Shown here: positions 1-11,835 of the stretch, in pieces
Layout of the letters: the number at the start of each line of letters is the position of its first letter
How positions within the stretch are numbered: position 1 is the first letter of the stretch
Assembly (NCBI GenBank): GCA_030374805.1
Contig: JARGSG010000189.1
Coordinates: forward strand, 558,001 to 622,000
From: Gracilaria gracilis
Lineage: Eukaryota > Rhodophyta > Florideophyceae > Gracilariales > Gracilariaceae
Reading direction: 5' to 3'
Length of the DNA stretch: 64,000 bases
Made by a program: the position numbers and the translations under genes
Notes under the pieces: generated by a model
Told to the model about the DNA's origin: nothing
Database searches by the model: none
What the model saw: only the letters and a program-made list of their open reading frames with translations

Positions 1-529
1 CTTTGCGTAAAGCAATTTCGGCTGCATTAAACTCGATTGTGGTGAACTATATCGAGTTTCATGGGTATCAGTATGGCTTCTCAAAGTACAATGGTACGGA
101 ACAGTCGATTGTGGAAGTGAATAACATCATCACAAACGGCCACTTGCGTGTGGCAGGACTGGATCTAACGAAGGCGTACGACAAAGCCAACCGAAAACTA
201 TTGTCGCAAGTGTGCGCATCGAAGCATGCGGCAATGACTACTTTGCTGCTGCAACCAGTCAACGCTTTCATAAATGGAAATTGGAAAGATGAGCAAGTAC
301 AACTGACTCTTGGAGTCCCCCAAGGTGACCCATTCAGCTGTACATTGTTCAACGTGTATATTGATTCCATGCTGTATCGAGTGCAGGAGGTGCCATATCA
401 TGTGTCGGATCGAGGTGCAAGTGCATTTGCCAACGATGTGATTCGGATGGCGAAGACCGATAGAGGGCTGCAACAACTGCTAGACATATGCAGTAGTTGG
501 GGCAAAGAAATGCAAATGCCGTGGAACAC
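1..529 (+). pseudogene. LINE ORF2 reverse transcriptase fragment (copy L1)
   Basis: This is the RT palm of the LINE family seen nine more times here. It matches the region of L2 that starts near 5818, from the HLRKAIS motif to the MPWNT motif. It is cut by the window edge on the left and by a copia-B LTR piece on the right. Compared with the intact copy L10 it lacks four codons (the RLQP tetrapeptide, near 219), and the catalytic FADD box reads FAND at about 427-438, so the first metal-binding Asp is Asn. That change alone should abolish polymerase activity. No start codon or tail is present. The call rests on near-identity to the other copies; whether it was once joined to a neighbouring piece cannot be seen. 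Confidence 0.9.
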
Positions 530-1047
530 TGATGGAGGTTGTAGCTGGGAAGGGAAGTTTGATGCAAAGGGAAGGTGGGGAAATGCAAAGGGAGTTCGCC
601 AGCTCTGGCTCGGATTTACTTGGAGGTGCTTCTGTCACAACTTATATAGCACTACGTCGTCGCACTACCGCTCACTTCCACTCGGAGTAAAACCTAAGCC
701 ACCAAGCGGGGACACTCAATATTACCAATCATCATCTAACATAACATGGTAACACTGCCACAATTCATGACAGCTTACAACTAACAAGGCACAACAGTGC
801 ACAACAGTGTACAACAAGTTACGTGCCTACTCAACAAGTTACGTGCCTACACATAACGATGACCATGGACAAATTCACATCGTGCCAATACACTGTAATC
901 CGTACAGCACACCAATATGTGTATGCTCCAGCTCACCAAGTACCACGTAACCACAAATTCACTCAATGCCATAAGTTCCCACAACATGTTACCACAGTGT
1001 TCGTGTAATCCTCATGACTGCACCTGACTCATCATCATAGCGCATCA
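530..1047 (-). repeat. Partial copia-B LTR
   Basis: On the plus strand this starts with TGATGGAGGTTG, the reverse of the LTR-B 3' end (CATCA), and matches 52033-52560 and the reverse of 34380-34791. It holds the short tandem repeats of ACAACAGTGCAC and GTTACGTGCCTAC typical of this LTR and a TATA-like TATATAG near 645. The U3 start is missing because the 5' end of LINE L2 begins near 1048. No TSD is visible at either side. Confidence 0.85.
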
Positions 1048-2116
1048 TAACTTTTTTCTTCTGGGAGTTCGTGAGTGCAAGCGGGTCCAGGGACGCAGTC
1101 GTACGAGACTAGTATCCTGCCGCGCCCTCCTGCTAAGGACGGTGGACTGAGGCCCTGTTCAATCAGGAATCTCCAGGTTATTGCAACCGGAGAGCCGAAG
1201 GAGTACTCGGGGAAACTTGGCGAACGCCAGCACCCATTGGGGGAAGCCAGAGCGGTACAAGTCGAAGCGGAGCTTCGGGGCGGAAACCTGTGTGTCCACA
1301 GAGGCACTCAAGACTGCACCGGAGTGGCCGCGTTCGCTACGCAGTGACGGCCAAGTGGGAGCACTTGTGTCGGAGCGTCCAAAGCCCTGTGTTACGACTT
1401 TCACAGGCGGCCCGGCTGCCACCGCCCAGCCTCAGGTTTGTGAAACCCTCTGGGTGTAGTACCCGCTCCATTGACACGAAGGCAGTGGTCCAGAGTTGAC
1501 TGCTGTGGGGTTACCCCCCAGAAAACCTCATTTCAGGCATCTGAAAAATTTCAACGCCGATCCGGGTGGACGCTGTCAAATTTTCGTCGGAGGCGCCCCG
1601 AATCTGTAGACAAGCGTTTATCTTTCAAACGAGCTACAGATCGCTTCCGGCAAGTAACTGGATCAGAAGTTACAAGCCTCGGAGCTCATCGGCAAATCGC
1701 CGTTTTTGACCCTTCTGGGGCACCCCCCTCAAACGACCCCAAAAACGACGATTTCGCAAAACGTCCAAAAGTTACAAGTATCTTGCAACGTGTCAAAGCC
1801 GCCGGCGGTGGGCACATAAATCCAATCATTTGAGACCAAATTGGATCAAAGTTGGAAAGTAACTATATCGACGCTGAGCTATCCGGAGTACCTTGGATTG
1901 CACCTGGACAAGTGCAAAACGAGTAAAAAGTAGTTTAAATAGAGTTTAGCAGGTTTCGTGAGAGAAAGTCCAAAAAAAGCGCAAAAAAAAATGAAAAAAT
2001 TGAAAACACAAAAAAGTCGCAGAACACGTGAAAAGTGCATCAAGAAGCCATAAGAGCCATCAAAACCAAAGAAAAAGACAGAAAAATTTTAGAAAAATTT
2101 TCAAAAAAATTGAAAA
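1048..2116 (+). promoter_or_regulatory. LINE 5'UTR / internal promoter region
   Basis: About 1.07 kb of non-coding sequence before the ORF1 ATG. It is repeated, inverted, at 12653-11838 plus 9767-9511. The first 600 bases are GC-rich; the last 150 bases (1960-2116) are very A-rich with runs such as AAAAAAAAATG and GAAAAATTTTAG, giving an unstructured leader directly before the start codon. LINEs usually carry an internal promoter here; no specific element can be named. ORFs of 60-120 codons in this part are not conserved in composition and are not called. Confidence 0.7.
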
Positions 2117-4312
2117 ATGACTTCTCACCAAACCACGTCCTCTAACATTGAGAACCGTTTCAGCCCTTTGGCTGACGCCGGGGAGACCATGGAAGGCATT
2201 CGCTTCCCACTTGATGGTAATAGCGAACCTGAATCCGAATCTTGGAGACCAGGTCTTTCAAAGACCGTTCGGAAGAAAGTTTCGCCGACCCCAGACCGCA
2301 AAGGCCCTCAGCCTGTGTGCACCCCGGACGAGGCGAGGGCCACCTTTGGAGCGTGTCGAACGCTCATCAAGTGCCCAAACTGCCATTCTAAGAATTCATT
2401 CACTCTAAATGGTAACTCTAAGTTTGGACCCACTGTGCGCTGCTCCGTCAAAGGCTGCCATCGCTCCTTTGGCGGTTCGCGATTCCATGAAATAATTCGA
2501 CCATTTCTGGCGCCGAGCAGCCCAAGGAACAGCTCCCAGGCGTCAGTCGCATCCGCTCCTACGCCCTCACCGGTTGCCGAGCACCCCATCAGCCACACCA
2601 GCACACCCTCTAGCGCACCTGTTGCCGTCGTACAGATACCAAAACAGCAATGGGAGTCGATCTTGAGGAGATGCCAAACACTAGAGGATCAAGTTGCTCG
2701 GCTCACCCAGCAGCTCCAGTCCTCTCGCAACCATGCCACGGTACCACAACAGAGACAAAACCAACGTGCTCTAGAAATTGAAGCACGATCTGTCGAGACG
2801 GCCGTTAACAGACAGCCACCTAACACGGCTCCGCCCAACACTGGACGAGCACAACCGCAGATAAACACTGTCCCTGAAGCAAGGACTGGGACAAATACTG
2901 GTGTAAAGACTTGGGCGCAGATTGCTAGAGAGGGCCAGCCTCGGTCATTGAACAAGTTACCACCTCAGTTTCTTACTCGAATGGCTAAAATGGCTCACAA
3001 CCTCAAGTCTGGAGGATATGCACCACTGCCGATATCTCAATCTCGGCCCCCGAAAATGGAAGCGCAGTACTTCCGTGGCATACCGCGCGGCCCCTACCGC
3101 CCTCTCATGAGACACCTTCGCAGTGGACTTCCGAGCCGTTGCGTTATCGCTCTGTCCTTCATAGGACGTTCGATATTGGAAATCGTGACTGCGACTGACG
3201 TTGCTCACAAAACTGGTTGCAGGAATGCGTGCAGCCGGGTACACGCACATGCCTAACTTCGCCGCCACTTCGAATGCCCATGTCATCGCGAAAGATGATG
3301 AGTAAGGCCGAACGACGACAGAAAAACCTGGAGCAGGCGCTATATCGCTTGCAGACTGCAGCAACTCGCACAACGTCAGCGTGGGCCAAGCATTGGTATA
3401 TTGCGCTAGTGAAGGTAACACAGGAGTTGATGCACAATAAGCAGCCAAGTACACCGAACCAAAGTGTGAACCCGACTGCAAAACAGCCTGGGAAAGTCGA
3501 CCGTGATTCTTCCAAGGCAAGTCCGATGGTACCTAAGGGGACTCATACCAGAGCTGCCCCATCCGATCGACCGCCTTGCACCATTGCGTACACATATTAG
3601 GTTCGCAGAGGACTCCCAAACAACAGTAGCGGCGATCGATGCCCATACGAAAATGAGAACTCATGTACGTTTCGCCGAAGAGTCAACCGCATCCATCGTT
3701 GAAAGAAGGGTTCCAGCGATGGTTCAGCGCACTAATCGGACGATAGACGGCAATACGGGGCCTCGGACGAATGTCCACTTTGTTTCAGAGGAAGCAGGAG
3801 CAACAGAATGTCCACAGCCTATGAGCATTTCAACTGACTCTGAAGAGCCCAATGCACCAGAAGACGAGCAGAACACTGAGCAGATATCCCACATCATCGA
3901 AACTGAACAACAATCGCAGTCGTCGGAGTTGTCCACCGACACTCGACAAAGTGTCGTTTCGGTGTCTGGGGCAAACAATGATGCTCATAACACGGAAAAT
4001 AACGTGCCACAACTCCCAGAATTGGCACACCACACCACTGCAATCACTGCAAGTACAGGAGCAGTGACCGCCGATCCGAAAGATATCACTATGGAAGCGG
4101 CCCAAACGAGCCCATTGGAACCGCTTCAGACTCCAAATGAGAGTCTGTCATCGGATTGGGACCACGATGGTGCTCCCACTTATGACCACGAAATGCGTCG
4201 CCCGAACAGATTGGTACGAAATGTGTTCTCTGTGAGCATTAATGTGCCGTCGACTACGACGCAAACCGGTCCAATTCTACATGACGGTCACCAGAATGGT
4301 GAGGCGTTGTGA
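2117..4312 (+). pseudogene. LINE ORF1 (zinc-ribbon nucleic-acid-binding protein), frameshifted
   Basis: ORF1 probably coats the LINE RNA. It starts at ATG 2117, after the A-rich leader, and would be about 730 residues. A C-x2-C-x19-C-x4-C zinc-ribbon-like array lies at about 2372-2458 (CPNC ... CSVKGC). Next come a Ser/Pro-rich linker and a stretch predicted as coiled coil near 2650-2730 (LEDQVARLTQQLQ). The C-terminal half is acidic and Ser/Thr-rich. Compared with L3 and L10, extra single bases at about 3205, 3270 and 3560 break the frame; all are in short homopolymers. The stop TGA at 4310-4312 overlaps the start of ORF2. No RRM or CCHC knuckle is seen, unlike many LINE ORF1 proteins, so the assignment rests on position and the zinc motif. 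Confidence 0.75.
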
Positions 4313-7293
4313 TCCGGGTTGGTACTTTCAACGTGAGAGGTCTCGCACATAGCGAGGCCGAAGTCCACCGTGCATGGAAAGTACTAGGTTTAGACTTTCT
4401 GTGCGTTGTGGAAACATGGCAACGTCCCCTCCGATGAGGTGTCGTTGGCATTGCCACATGTGAGTGTGGCGCTGGAAGCGGAGTATACGAGTCGTGCGCC
4501 GAGAGGTGGGATCACGATTTTCCATCATCAGCGCTTCTGTACGAAGGTCGTGGGCAAGTACGGCACCGCAGCATACCAAATCCTGGCACTGAGAGTTCGC
4601 CCAGATCTCAATGTGATAGGAGTATATCTTAGTCCGAGCGCTTCAGATGAGGACATAAAGGGATTCCTGGAGCGATTGAAGTCTTTGATCCGGGGTCCGA
4701 CGTTACTGGCTGGGGATTGGAATGCCCGCCATGACGACTGGGATCAACGAACCAACAGGCATGGTCGCCGCCTCCGAGCGTGGATCCGCAAATGGGACCT
4801 CTTGCTGAGGGCTCCATCCGAGTTGACGCCAACGTTTCGCACCCCAAATGGTTCGAGTGTAGTGGATTTCTTCATCTCGAAGCGAGTGTCTGTTCGAAAT
4901 GTGGCAACAACCAGTGGATAGTGGGATGCAGTCTCGGATCACAACATGGTTGTTGCCGACATTGAACTGGATGACAACTCAATTCTCACCCTCGAAAACC
5001 GAAGATTTCGAGGGCGCAACTCAAATGCGTGGACAGTATCGAAGACGCTCAGACATATTACAAAGCCAATTTGCCTAATGTGGCTTCTCGTTTTGACCAC
5101 GCAACCTCAGAAGAGGATCTGGAGGATGCATGTTGCCAACTCGTGGACACAATCAGTAGCCCCTGGATCACTTCCGTATCAATAAGTCCTGACCGCTATC
5201 GCTTCTTCTGGGATTCTAGTCTTGACCAGTTGAGTCGTGTGCGATCTACATATTACAAACGGTGGAAACGAAGTAGCAACATTCAAATGTGGAATGTGTA
5301 CAAGGTGATTGACCGATTCATTAAACGTCGTTGTCGAGCAAAGAAGAGACAACTGTTGGACGAATTTCTTGATACCGCCGAGGACGAAACAGCATCTCAA
5401 ACAGTGAATCGAATCAACTCGGTGATGAAATTACGATCTCAGCATAGCGCACGGGCACTGGAACGTGGAAATCCATTAGACCCACAGGACTACGCTGAGT
5501 TTATTGCCGAGTACCAGCCACCCGAATGTGGGGTGAAAGCAGTCACATTTGATGTTCCGAACTCGTTCCGGATTGAATTGGAAAAATCGATCAAGGATGC
5601 AAAGAAGGGAAGATCGATTGGGCGCGATAACGTGGCATCGGAAATGCTACAGGTGAGTCCAACTTTCTGCGCTTCCACGCTTCTCAAGCTGTGGCGAGCG
5701 TGTGGCAAGTTGGCATATCTACCATCAACGTTGCGGCAGACACGTATATCGCCCATATACAAGAAAGGCGACATCTCGGTACCATCCAACTACCGACCGA
5801 TCTCTATTCTGTCGCACTTGCGCAAAGCAATTTCGGCTGCATTAAACTCGATCGTGATGAACTATATCGAGTTTCATGAGTACCAGTATGGGTTCTCAAA
5901 GTACAATGGAACAGAACAGTCGATTGTGGAGGTGAGTAACATCATCACAAACGGCCACTCGCGTGTGGCAGTACTGGATCTAACGAAGGCGTACGACAAA
6001 GTTAACCGAAAACTATTGTCGCAAGTGTGCGCATCCAGGCTACAACCGAAGCATGCGGCAATGACTACTTTGCTGCTGCAACCAGTCAACGCTTTCATAA
6101 ATGGAAATTGGAAAGATGAACAAGTACAAATGACTCTTGGAGTGCCTCAAGGTGACCCATTCAGCTGTACATTGTTCAACATGTATATTGATTCCATGCT
6201 ATATCGAGTGCAGGAGGTGCCATATCATGTGTCGGATCGAGGTGTAAGTGCATTTGCCGACGATGTGATTCTGATGGCGAAGACTGATAGCGGGCTGCAA
6301 CTACTGCTAGACATATGCAGTAGTTGGGGCAAAGAAATGCAAATGCCGTGGAACACTGCAAACGGCAAGTCGATAGTACTGCAACTGCCTGCAGACCAAA
6401 ATCAGTCTGCAATATTCACACTTGCTGGTGATAAGCTGAGCGTGGTACGTAGTACAGTATATCTGGGGGTGTCTCTAAACACCAATGGAGTAACAACCGA
6501 CAAGCACATGGAACGCGTACAAAATGCTCAACGTCGATTGGGAAGCCTAGCCGGTGCTGGTCTGCACCGGAATGGATTTGATACGCGGAGCTGTGTGAGT
6601 TTGTACCGCGTATTCGTGAGGTCGATTTACGAATATGCGTTGCATCTTGTACCGCTCACGCCTCATTTGGAAATGGCGATAGTGAAGCTTGAAGCAACGT
6701 TCTTCAAACTGATTCTTGGAAAAATGGCATCTCGGTTTGGAACATATCGGGTGCCGATGATGCGTGCACTTTGTCGTTTAGAGTCTGCGGCTCTGCGACG
6801 AATTGTGCTCGCCTCCAAACGTCTACGGCATTATCAATCGTGTCGTGAGACGGCATTGAACCTTGAATTGGAACACAGATCGCGACAGTTGAAGGTGAAC
6901 CGGGCATGTCGGCAGCTGTCGCTGTATAATGCACATCCTTCAATTTCAGCACTACGAGCTGAAATTGATAATGTGTGTACAAAAGGAATAGGAAGAATAC
7001 GGGATGCGGAGTGGAAACTTGCCTCGGCAAGACGCGTTCGCAAAATCCCGTGTGCTGCGAATGGAAAATACCCACCCGTTCTTCGGTTGCGCAAAGTTTC
7101 GCACCGAATGATGGGTATCCGATGGTACTTCAATGAGTTCCCAGCGAACCCAATGGAGGCACGTGATGTACTTGGGCACGAGTACTGGAAGTACGGAAGA
7201 CTGAAGGTACTACTCGGAATGGAAGATTGGTCACCTGGAGAGAGACAGGAGGCGACCGAAATACTAGATGTATTGGAAGAAGCACAGTTGTAA
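4303..7293 (+). pseudogene. LINE ORF2 endonuclease-reverse transcriptase, endonuclease part broken
   Basis: The endonuclease (EEP fold) starts at the VGTFNVRG motif right after ORF1 and nicks the target DNA; the RT then copies the RNA. In this copy an extra C near 4430, a TCG to TAG stop at 4918-4920 and small insertions near 4965-4990 disrupt the endonuclease. From 5029 to 7293 the frame is open for 754 codons and holds the whole RT: YRPIS, LDLTKAYDKVN, LGVPQGDPFS and the catalytic FADDVILMAK, followed by a C-terminal thumb-like region without RNase H or Cys-rich motif. Stop is TAA. The open frame has no AUG at its 5' end (see findings). The intact version is L10. Confidence 0.9.
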
Positions 7294-7441
7294 ATCTGTG
7301 CTATAAGTAGTAAGAATGATTGCGTTGGTTCGTAATTGACCAAGTTAGTTTACACCTTGACAGTGTTACCCTGCTGCTCTTCATGGGACATTGGGAACAC
7401 TATAAATAAAAAGCAATTGATTGAAAAAAAAGAAGAAAAAA
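7294..7441 (+). other. LINE 3'UTR and poly(A) tail
   Basis: The 3'UTR is about 125 bases and almost identical in L4 to L10. It ends in ACACTATAAATAAAAAGC followed by AATTGATTG and an A run interrupted by G. The AATAAA is a standard polyadenylation signal. The tail is followed at once by inverted L3 sequence. Confidence 0.9.
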
Positions 7442-7445
7442 AGTC

Positions 7446-9510
7446 ATAAGTGGGAGCACCATCGTGGTCCCAATCCGATGACAGACTCTCATTTGGAGTC
7501 TGAAGCGGTTCCAATGGGCTCGTTTGGGCCGCTTCCATAGTGATATCTTTCGGATCGGCGGTCACTGCTCCTGTACTTGCAGTGATTGCAGTGGTGTGGT
7601 GTGCCAATTCTGGGAGTTGTGGCACGTTATTTTCCGTGTTATGAGCATCATTGTTTGCCCCAGACACCAAAACGACACTTTGTCGAGTGTCGGTGGACAA
7701 CTCCGACGACTGCGATTGTTGTTCAGTTTCGATGATGTGGGATATCTGCTCAGTGTTCTGCTCGTCTTCTGGTGCATTGGGCTCTTCAGAGTCAGTTGAA
7801 ATGCTCATAGGCTGTGGACATTCTGTTGCTCCTGCTTCCTCTGAAACAAAGTGGACATTCGTCCGAGGCCCAGTATTGCCGTCTATCGTCCGATTAGTGC
7901 GCTGAACCATCGCTGGAACCCTTCTTTCAACGATGGATGCGGTTGACTCTTCGGCGAAACGTACATGAGTTCTCATTTTCGTATGGGCATCGATCGCCGC
8001 TACTGTTGTTTGGGAGTCCTCTGCGAACCTAATATGTGTACGCAATGGTGCAAGGCGGTCGATCGGATGGGCAGCTCTGGTATGAGTCCCCTTAGGTACC
8101 ATCGGACTTGCCTTGGAAGAATCACGGTCGACTTTCCCAGGCTGTTTTGCAGTCGGGTTCACACTTTGGTTCGGTGTACTTGGCTGCTTATTGTGCATCA
8201 ACTCCTGTGTTACCTTCACTAGCGCAATATACCAATGCTTGGCCCACGCTGACGTTGTGCGAGTTGCTGCAGTCTGCAAGCGATATAGCGCCTGCTCCAG
8301 GTTTTTCTGTCGTCGTTCGGCCTTACTCATCATCTTTCGCGATGACATGGCATTCGAAGTGGCGGCGAAGTTAGGCATGTGCGTGTACCCGGCTGCACGC
8401 ATTCCTGCAACCAGTTTGTGAGCAACGTCAGTCGCAGTCACGATTTCCAATATCGAACGTCCTATGAAGGACAGAGCGATAACGCAACGGCTCGGAAGTC
8501 CACTGCGAAGGTGTCTCATGAGAGGGCGGTAGGGGCCGCGCGGTATGCCACGGAAGTACTGCGCTTCCATTTTCGGGGGCCGAGATTGAGATATCGGCAG
8601 TGGTGCATATCCTCCAGACTTGAGGTTGTGAGCCATTTTAGCCATTCGAGTAAGAAACTGAGGTGGTAACTTGTTCAATGACCGAGGCTGGCCCTCTCTA
8701 GCAATCTGCGCCCAAGTCTTTACACCAGTATTTGTCCCAGTCCTTGCTTCAGGGACAGTGTTTATCTGCGGTTGTGCTCGTCCAGTGTTGGGCGGAGCCG
8801 TGTTAGGTGGCTGTCTGTTAACGGCCGTCTCGACAGATCGTGCTTCAATTTCTAGAGCACGTTGGTTTTGTCTCTGTTGTGGTACCGTGGCATGGTTGCG
8901 AGAGGACTGGAGCTGCTGGGTGAGCCGAGCAACTTGATCCTCTAGTGTTTGGCATCTCCTCAAGATCGACTCCCCATTGCTGTTTTGGTATCTGTACGAC
9001 GGCAACAGGTGCGCTAGAGGGTGTGCTGGTGTGGCTGATGGGGTGCTCGGCAACCGGTGAGGGCGTAGGAGCGGATGCGACTGACGCCTGGGAGCTGTTC
9101 CTTGGGCTGCTCGGCGCCAGAAATGGTCGAATTATTTCATGGAATCGCGAACCGCCAAAGGAGCGATGGCAGCCTTTGACGGAGCAGCGCACAGTGGGTC
9201 CAAACTTAGAGTTACCATTTAGAGTGAATGAATTCTTAGAATGGCAGTTTGGGCACTTGATGAGCGTTCGACACGCTCCAAAGGTGGCCCTCGCCTCGTC
9301 CGGGGTGCACACAGGCTGAGGGCCTTTGCGGTCTGGGGTCGGCGAAACTTTCTTCCGAACGGTCTTTGAAAGACCTGGTCTCCAAGATTCGGATTCAGGT
9401 TCGCTATTACCATCAAGTGGGAAGCGAATGCCTTCCATGGTCTCCCCGGCGTCAGCCAAAGGGCTGAAACGGTTCTCAATGTTAGAGGACGTGGTTTGGT
9501 GAGAAGTCAT
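7446..9510 (-). pseudogene. LINE ORF1 of copy L3, frameshifted and truncated
   Basis: Starts at ATG 9510 (minus) and has the same zinc-ribbon array as L2 ORF1 (near 9255-9169). An extra G near 8975 (GGGG for GGG) shifts the frame; after it a 530-codon frame continues to the truncation at 7446. The three indels of L2 ORF1 are absent, so L3 keeps the better reading of the C-terminal half. Residues read beyond 7446 come from the reversed LINE L2 tail and are not part of the gene. Confidence 0.8.
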
Positions 9511-9769
9511 TTTTCAATTTTTTTGAAAATTTTTCTAAAATTTTTCTGTCTTTTTCTTTGGTTTTGATGGCTCTTATGGCTTCTTGATGCACTTTTCACG
9601 TGTTCTGCGACTTTTTTGTGTTTTCAATTTTTTCATTTTTTTTTTTGCGCTTTTTTTGGACTTTCTCTCACGAAACCTGCTAAACTCTATTTAAACTACT
9701 TTTTACTCGTTTTGCACTTGTCCAGGTGCAATCCAAGGTACTCCGGATAGCTCAGCGTCGATATAGTTA

Positions 9770-9890
9770 CAGGTGGTTACTGCAATTAGTGTGGGTGTTT
9801 TATTAGTGTGGGAACCTAAAATGGTGTGGCCCACACTAGTTTGGGTGGGGGTAATCAAACCAGCTCACCCAAATAGTGTGGGTTGTGATC
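9770..9890 (+). repeat. Left terminal and subterminal repeats of the pogo element
   Basis: The TIR is followed by at least five copies of TAGTGTGG or its complement CCACACTA at about 9786, 9803, 9822, 9828 and 9872. Such arrays of a short motif next to the TIR are candidate transposase binding sites. Confidence 0.8.
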
Positions 9891-9999
9891 GCATCTTCTC
9901 TATTCAAATAGTTTTCGCGCGAAACAGAAATTGTAGCGCTTGATAAGAAGTCTGCCATCAGACTTTCCGTACCAATTCTCGATCACAAGACGGCTCAAA

Positions 10000-11654
10000 A
10001 TGTCTCTCAACGCTTCCCCGATTGTCAGCGCTTTTGAAAGAATGAATGCCCGGTCCCAATCTTTGCCCAATACCAATGCCATTGTCCCAGACCAGACGAT
10101 CACCACACCACAATATAGACCCAAACCAGAACACAACGACGTCAAACCACACCGATACCTACCCCCACTCCCAAGCGCACAGCCCAACCAGTGCTTCAGA
10201 AGTCTCACCGTGCGAAAATCGCCCAGTGGATGATCGACAATGCGGCACAGCACGGCACGAAACACATAATTTCTAAGAGCGTCGCCCAGTTCCCACAGTT
10301 TTTCAGGGGAACTGTAAAGGCCAACCTCCAAAAGGCTAGCCGCTACTGGAAACAGAGACACACTCTCGCCGTTGGCAACAATCGCATATCAAAGAACCAC
10401 AATTTTTCCTTTATCAAGCACACCAAGAACGGCATGAAGCGACATGACGTAAAGGCTAACAGCGGAAGAGGGCGCAAAGTAACAGCGTGGGTGGCAGCTT
10501 TGCAGTGTGATTTGCTCGATGAATTCCAACGTATGCGAAAGGCCGGGGTGAAATTCAACGCAAGGTTGCTCCGTAAGCTGAGTGTATCACTCATAAACAA
10601 GGCCACAGAAGGTGTGTACCATTGCAACATGGTGGATCCCCGTAGCGGTGAGGGCATTGCGAAGCACATAACCCCGAGGTGGATCCAGTCGTTTATGCAA
10701 CGATCAAATATTGTGAGCAGAGCTCAATGCGGAAAGCTCATGGTCTCCCCTTCCAAACAGGAACAAATAGAACGGGAAGTTGCGTATCATCTCGGTCAAC
10801 TAGCTCGCGATTTTAGGTCAGGGCGTTTGGATGAACAGGATGTCTTTAACGCCGACGAAACGCATTTTTGTATAAACATGGATAATCACAAAACCTTGGC
10901 ATTGATTGGGGACAAAAATGTTAGATACGCTGATGTGGTTTCCGGAGATGACGGGATGACGATGATGGTTCTGATTTCGGGAGGCTGCTCGGCACGACTG
11001 GAGATACCGATGTTGATATTCAAAAACGTAGATAAGAACTATCCTATCCGGGGACTTGCCGATGATGTTCCCGGCGTTGTATACCGAACCGGGCCAAAGG
11101 CGTGGATGGATAGACGCGTATTCCTTGAGTGGCTTCGAGACAAACGCGTGTTCACACCTTTACCAAACGGGCGCAAACGGGTTTTGTATATTGACAATGT
11201 GAATACCCATGATGTGACGGAGCAAGTGAAGGAAGCTTTGAAAGAAAGCAATACGGAGATCAGGTTTTTTCCATGCAACGCTACGCATCTAGTGCAACCT
11301 GCAGATAGTTTTGTTATACAGAAGTTGAAAACTTACTGGCGCGATGAGTGGGATGATTTTAAAATGGATATGATCGATAAGCGCATGTGGTGTGATGGTC
11401 AACGTTCGTCGGGAAAGCTAAGCAATCCGGGAAAGAGGCATTTTCTTAAGCTTGCTGCGCGTTCGGTTCGCGGGGTAAGTGAGCAGCGTGATAGTGATGG
11501 TGTCACCTACGCCCGCAAAGCCATGATTCGATGTGGTATGGCTCTGAATTTAAATGGGAAGTGGGAGGAGAGGCAGTTGTTCCCTGAGCTACAGCAGATT
11601 GTGTCGAAGTATCGTGAGAACTTCGAGGGAGAAGCGGTGGGTGGAAGCTCCTGA
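10000..11654 (+). CDS. pogo-like DDE transposase
   Basis: Cuts and pastes the element by binding its ends. The frame from 10119 to 11654 is open for about 510 codons. An HTH-like N-terminal region (KIAQWMIDNAAQHG ... SVAQFPQFF) is followed by a second DNA-binding stretch and a DDE_1 core with FNADET near 10848, YIDNVNTH near 11188 and HLVQPADSF near 11288, giving the three acidic residues. A natural start is ATG 10000 (context CAAAATGTC), but that frame (38 sensible codons) passes into the main frame only through a one-base shift near 10110; otherwise the first in-frame ATG is 10230, which would cut into the HTH. Stop TGA 11652-11654. The catalytic core looks intact; whether the N-terminal shift is real or a sequencing error decides whether the gene is active. 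Confidence 0.88.
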
Positions 11655-11660
11655 TCTGTG

Positions 11661-11835
11661 GTTCTGGAGCCCACACTATTTGCGTGAGTTCAAATTACTG
11701 TGGCCCACACTAATTAAAGTATAACCAAATTAGTGCGGTTGCGTATATAGTGTGGCTCACACTAATTTCCGTGACAGAAGTCAGAATACGAGTTACAAAA
11801 TTAGTGTGGGCCACACTAATTGCAGTTGTCACCTG
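11661..11835 (-). repeat. Right terminal and subterminal repeats of the pogo element
   Basis: The same TAGTGTGG/CCACACTA motif occurs at least seven times between 11677 and 11820, in both orientations, and the segment ends with the inverted TIR ...GCAGTTGTCACCTG. Confidence 0.8.

Larger units (their letters stand above)
1048..7441 (+). mobile_element. Full-length LINE (non-LTR retrotransposon), copy L2
   Basis: This is the only copy with all parts in order: a 1.07 kb 5'UTR, ORF1, ORF2, a short 3'UTR and an A-rich tail. The 5' end (near 1048) is placed where similarity to the inverted copy L3 starts, at the motif CTTCTGGGAGTTCG. Downstream the tail runs directly into the interior of L3 ORF1 in the opposite orientation. 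It carries several one-base indels and one nonsense change, so it is probably not autonomous as it stands. The endonuclease type (EEP family) and the absence of an RNase H domain or terminal repeats point to an L1/Jockey/Tad-like group; I cannot assign a clade. Confidence 0.9.
9770..11835 (+). mobile_element. pogo/Tc1-mariner-like DNA transposon, 2066 bp
   Basis: The element sits between a TA duplication (9768-9769 and 11836-11837) inside the LINE L3 5'UTR; removing it restores the sequence found uninterrupted in L2 near 1860. Both ends start with CAGGTG and share CTGCAATTAGTGTGG, giving terminal inverted repeats of about 25 bp with three mismatches. It holds one transposase gene with a DDE_1-type domain. 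The TA target and the DDE_1 domain place it in the pogo branch. It is absent from L2, so it moved after the L2/L3 duplication or after divergence of their source copies. Confidence 0.92.

Noticed and set aside
1075..1833. Several ORFs of 60-120 codons in the LINE 5'UTR
   Set aside because: They overlap in many frames on both strands, repeat in L3 only because the DNA repeats, and show no motif.
7294..7510. ORFs such as the 169-codon frame starting MVNYEPTQSFLLL found antisense to every LINE tail
   Set aside because: Repeated at every LINE copy only because it is antisense to the conserved ORF2 C-terminus; no start context or independent support.
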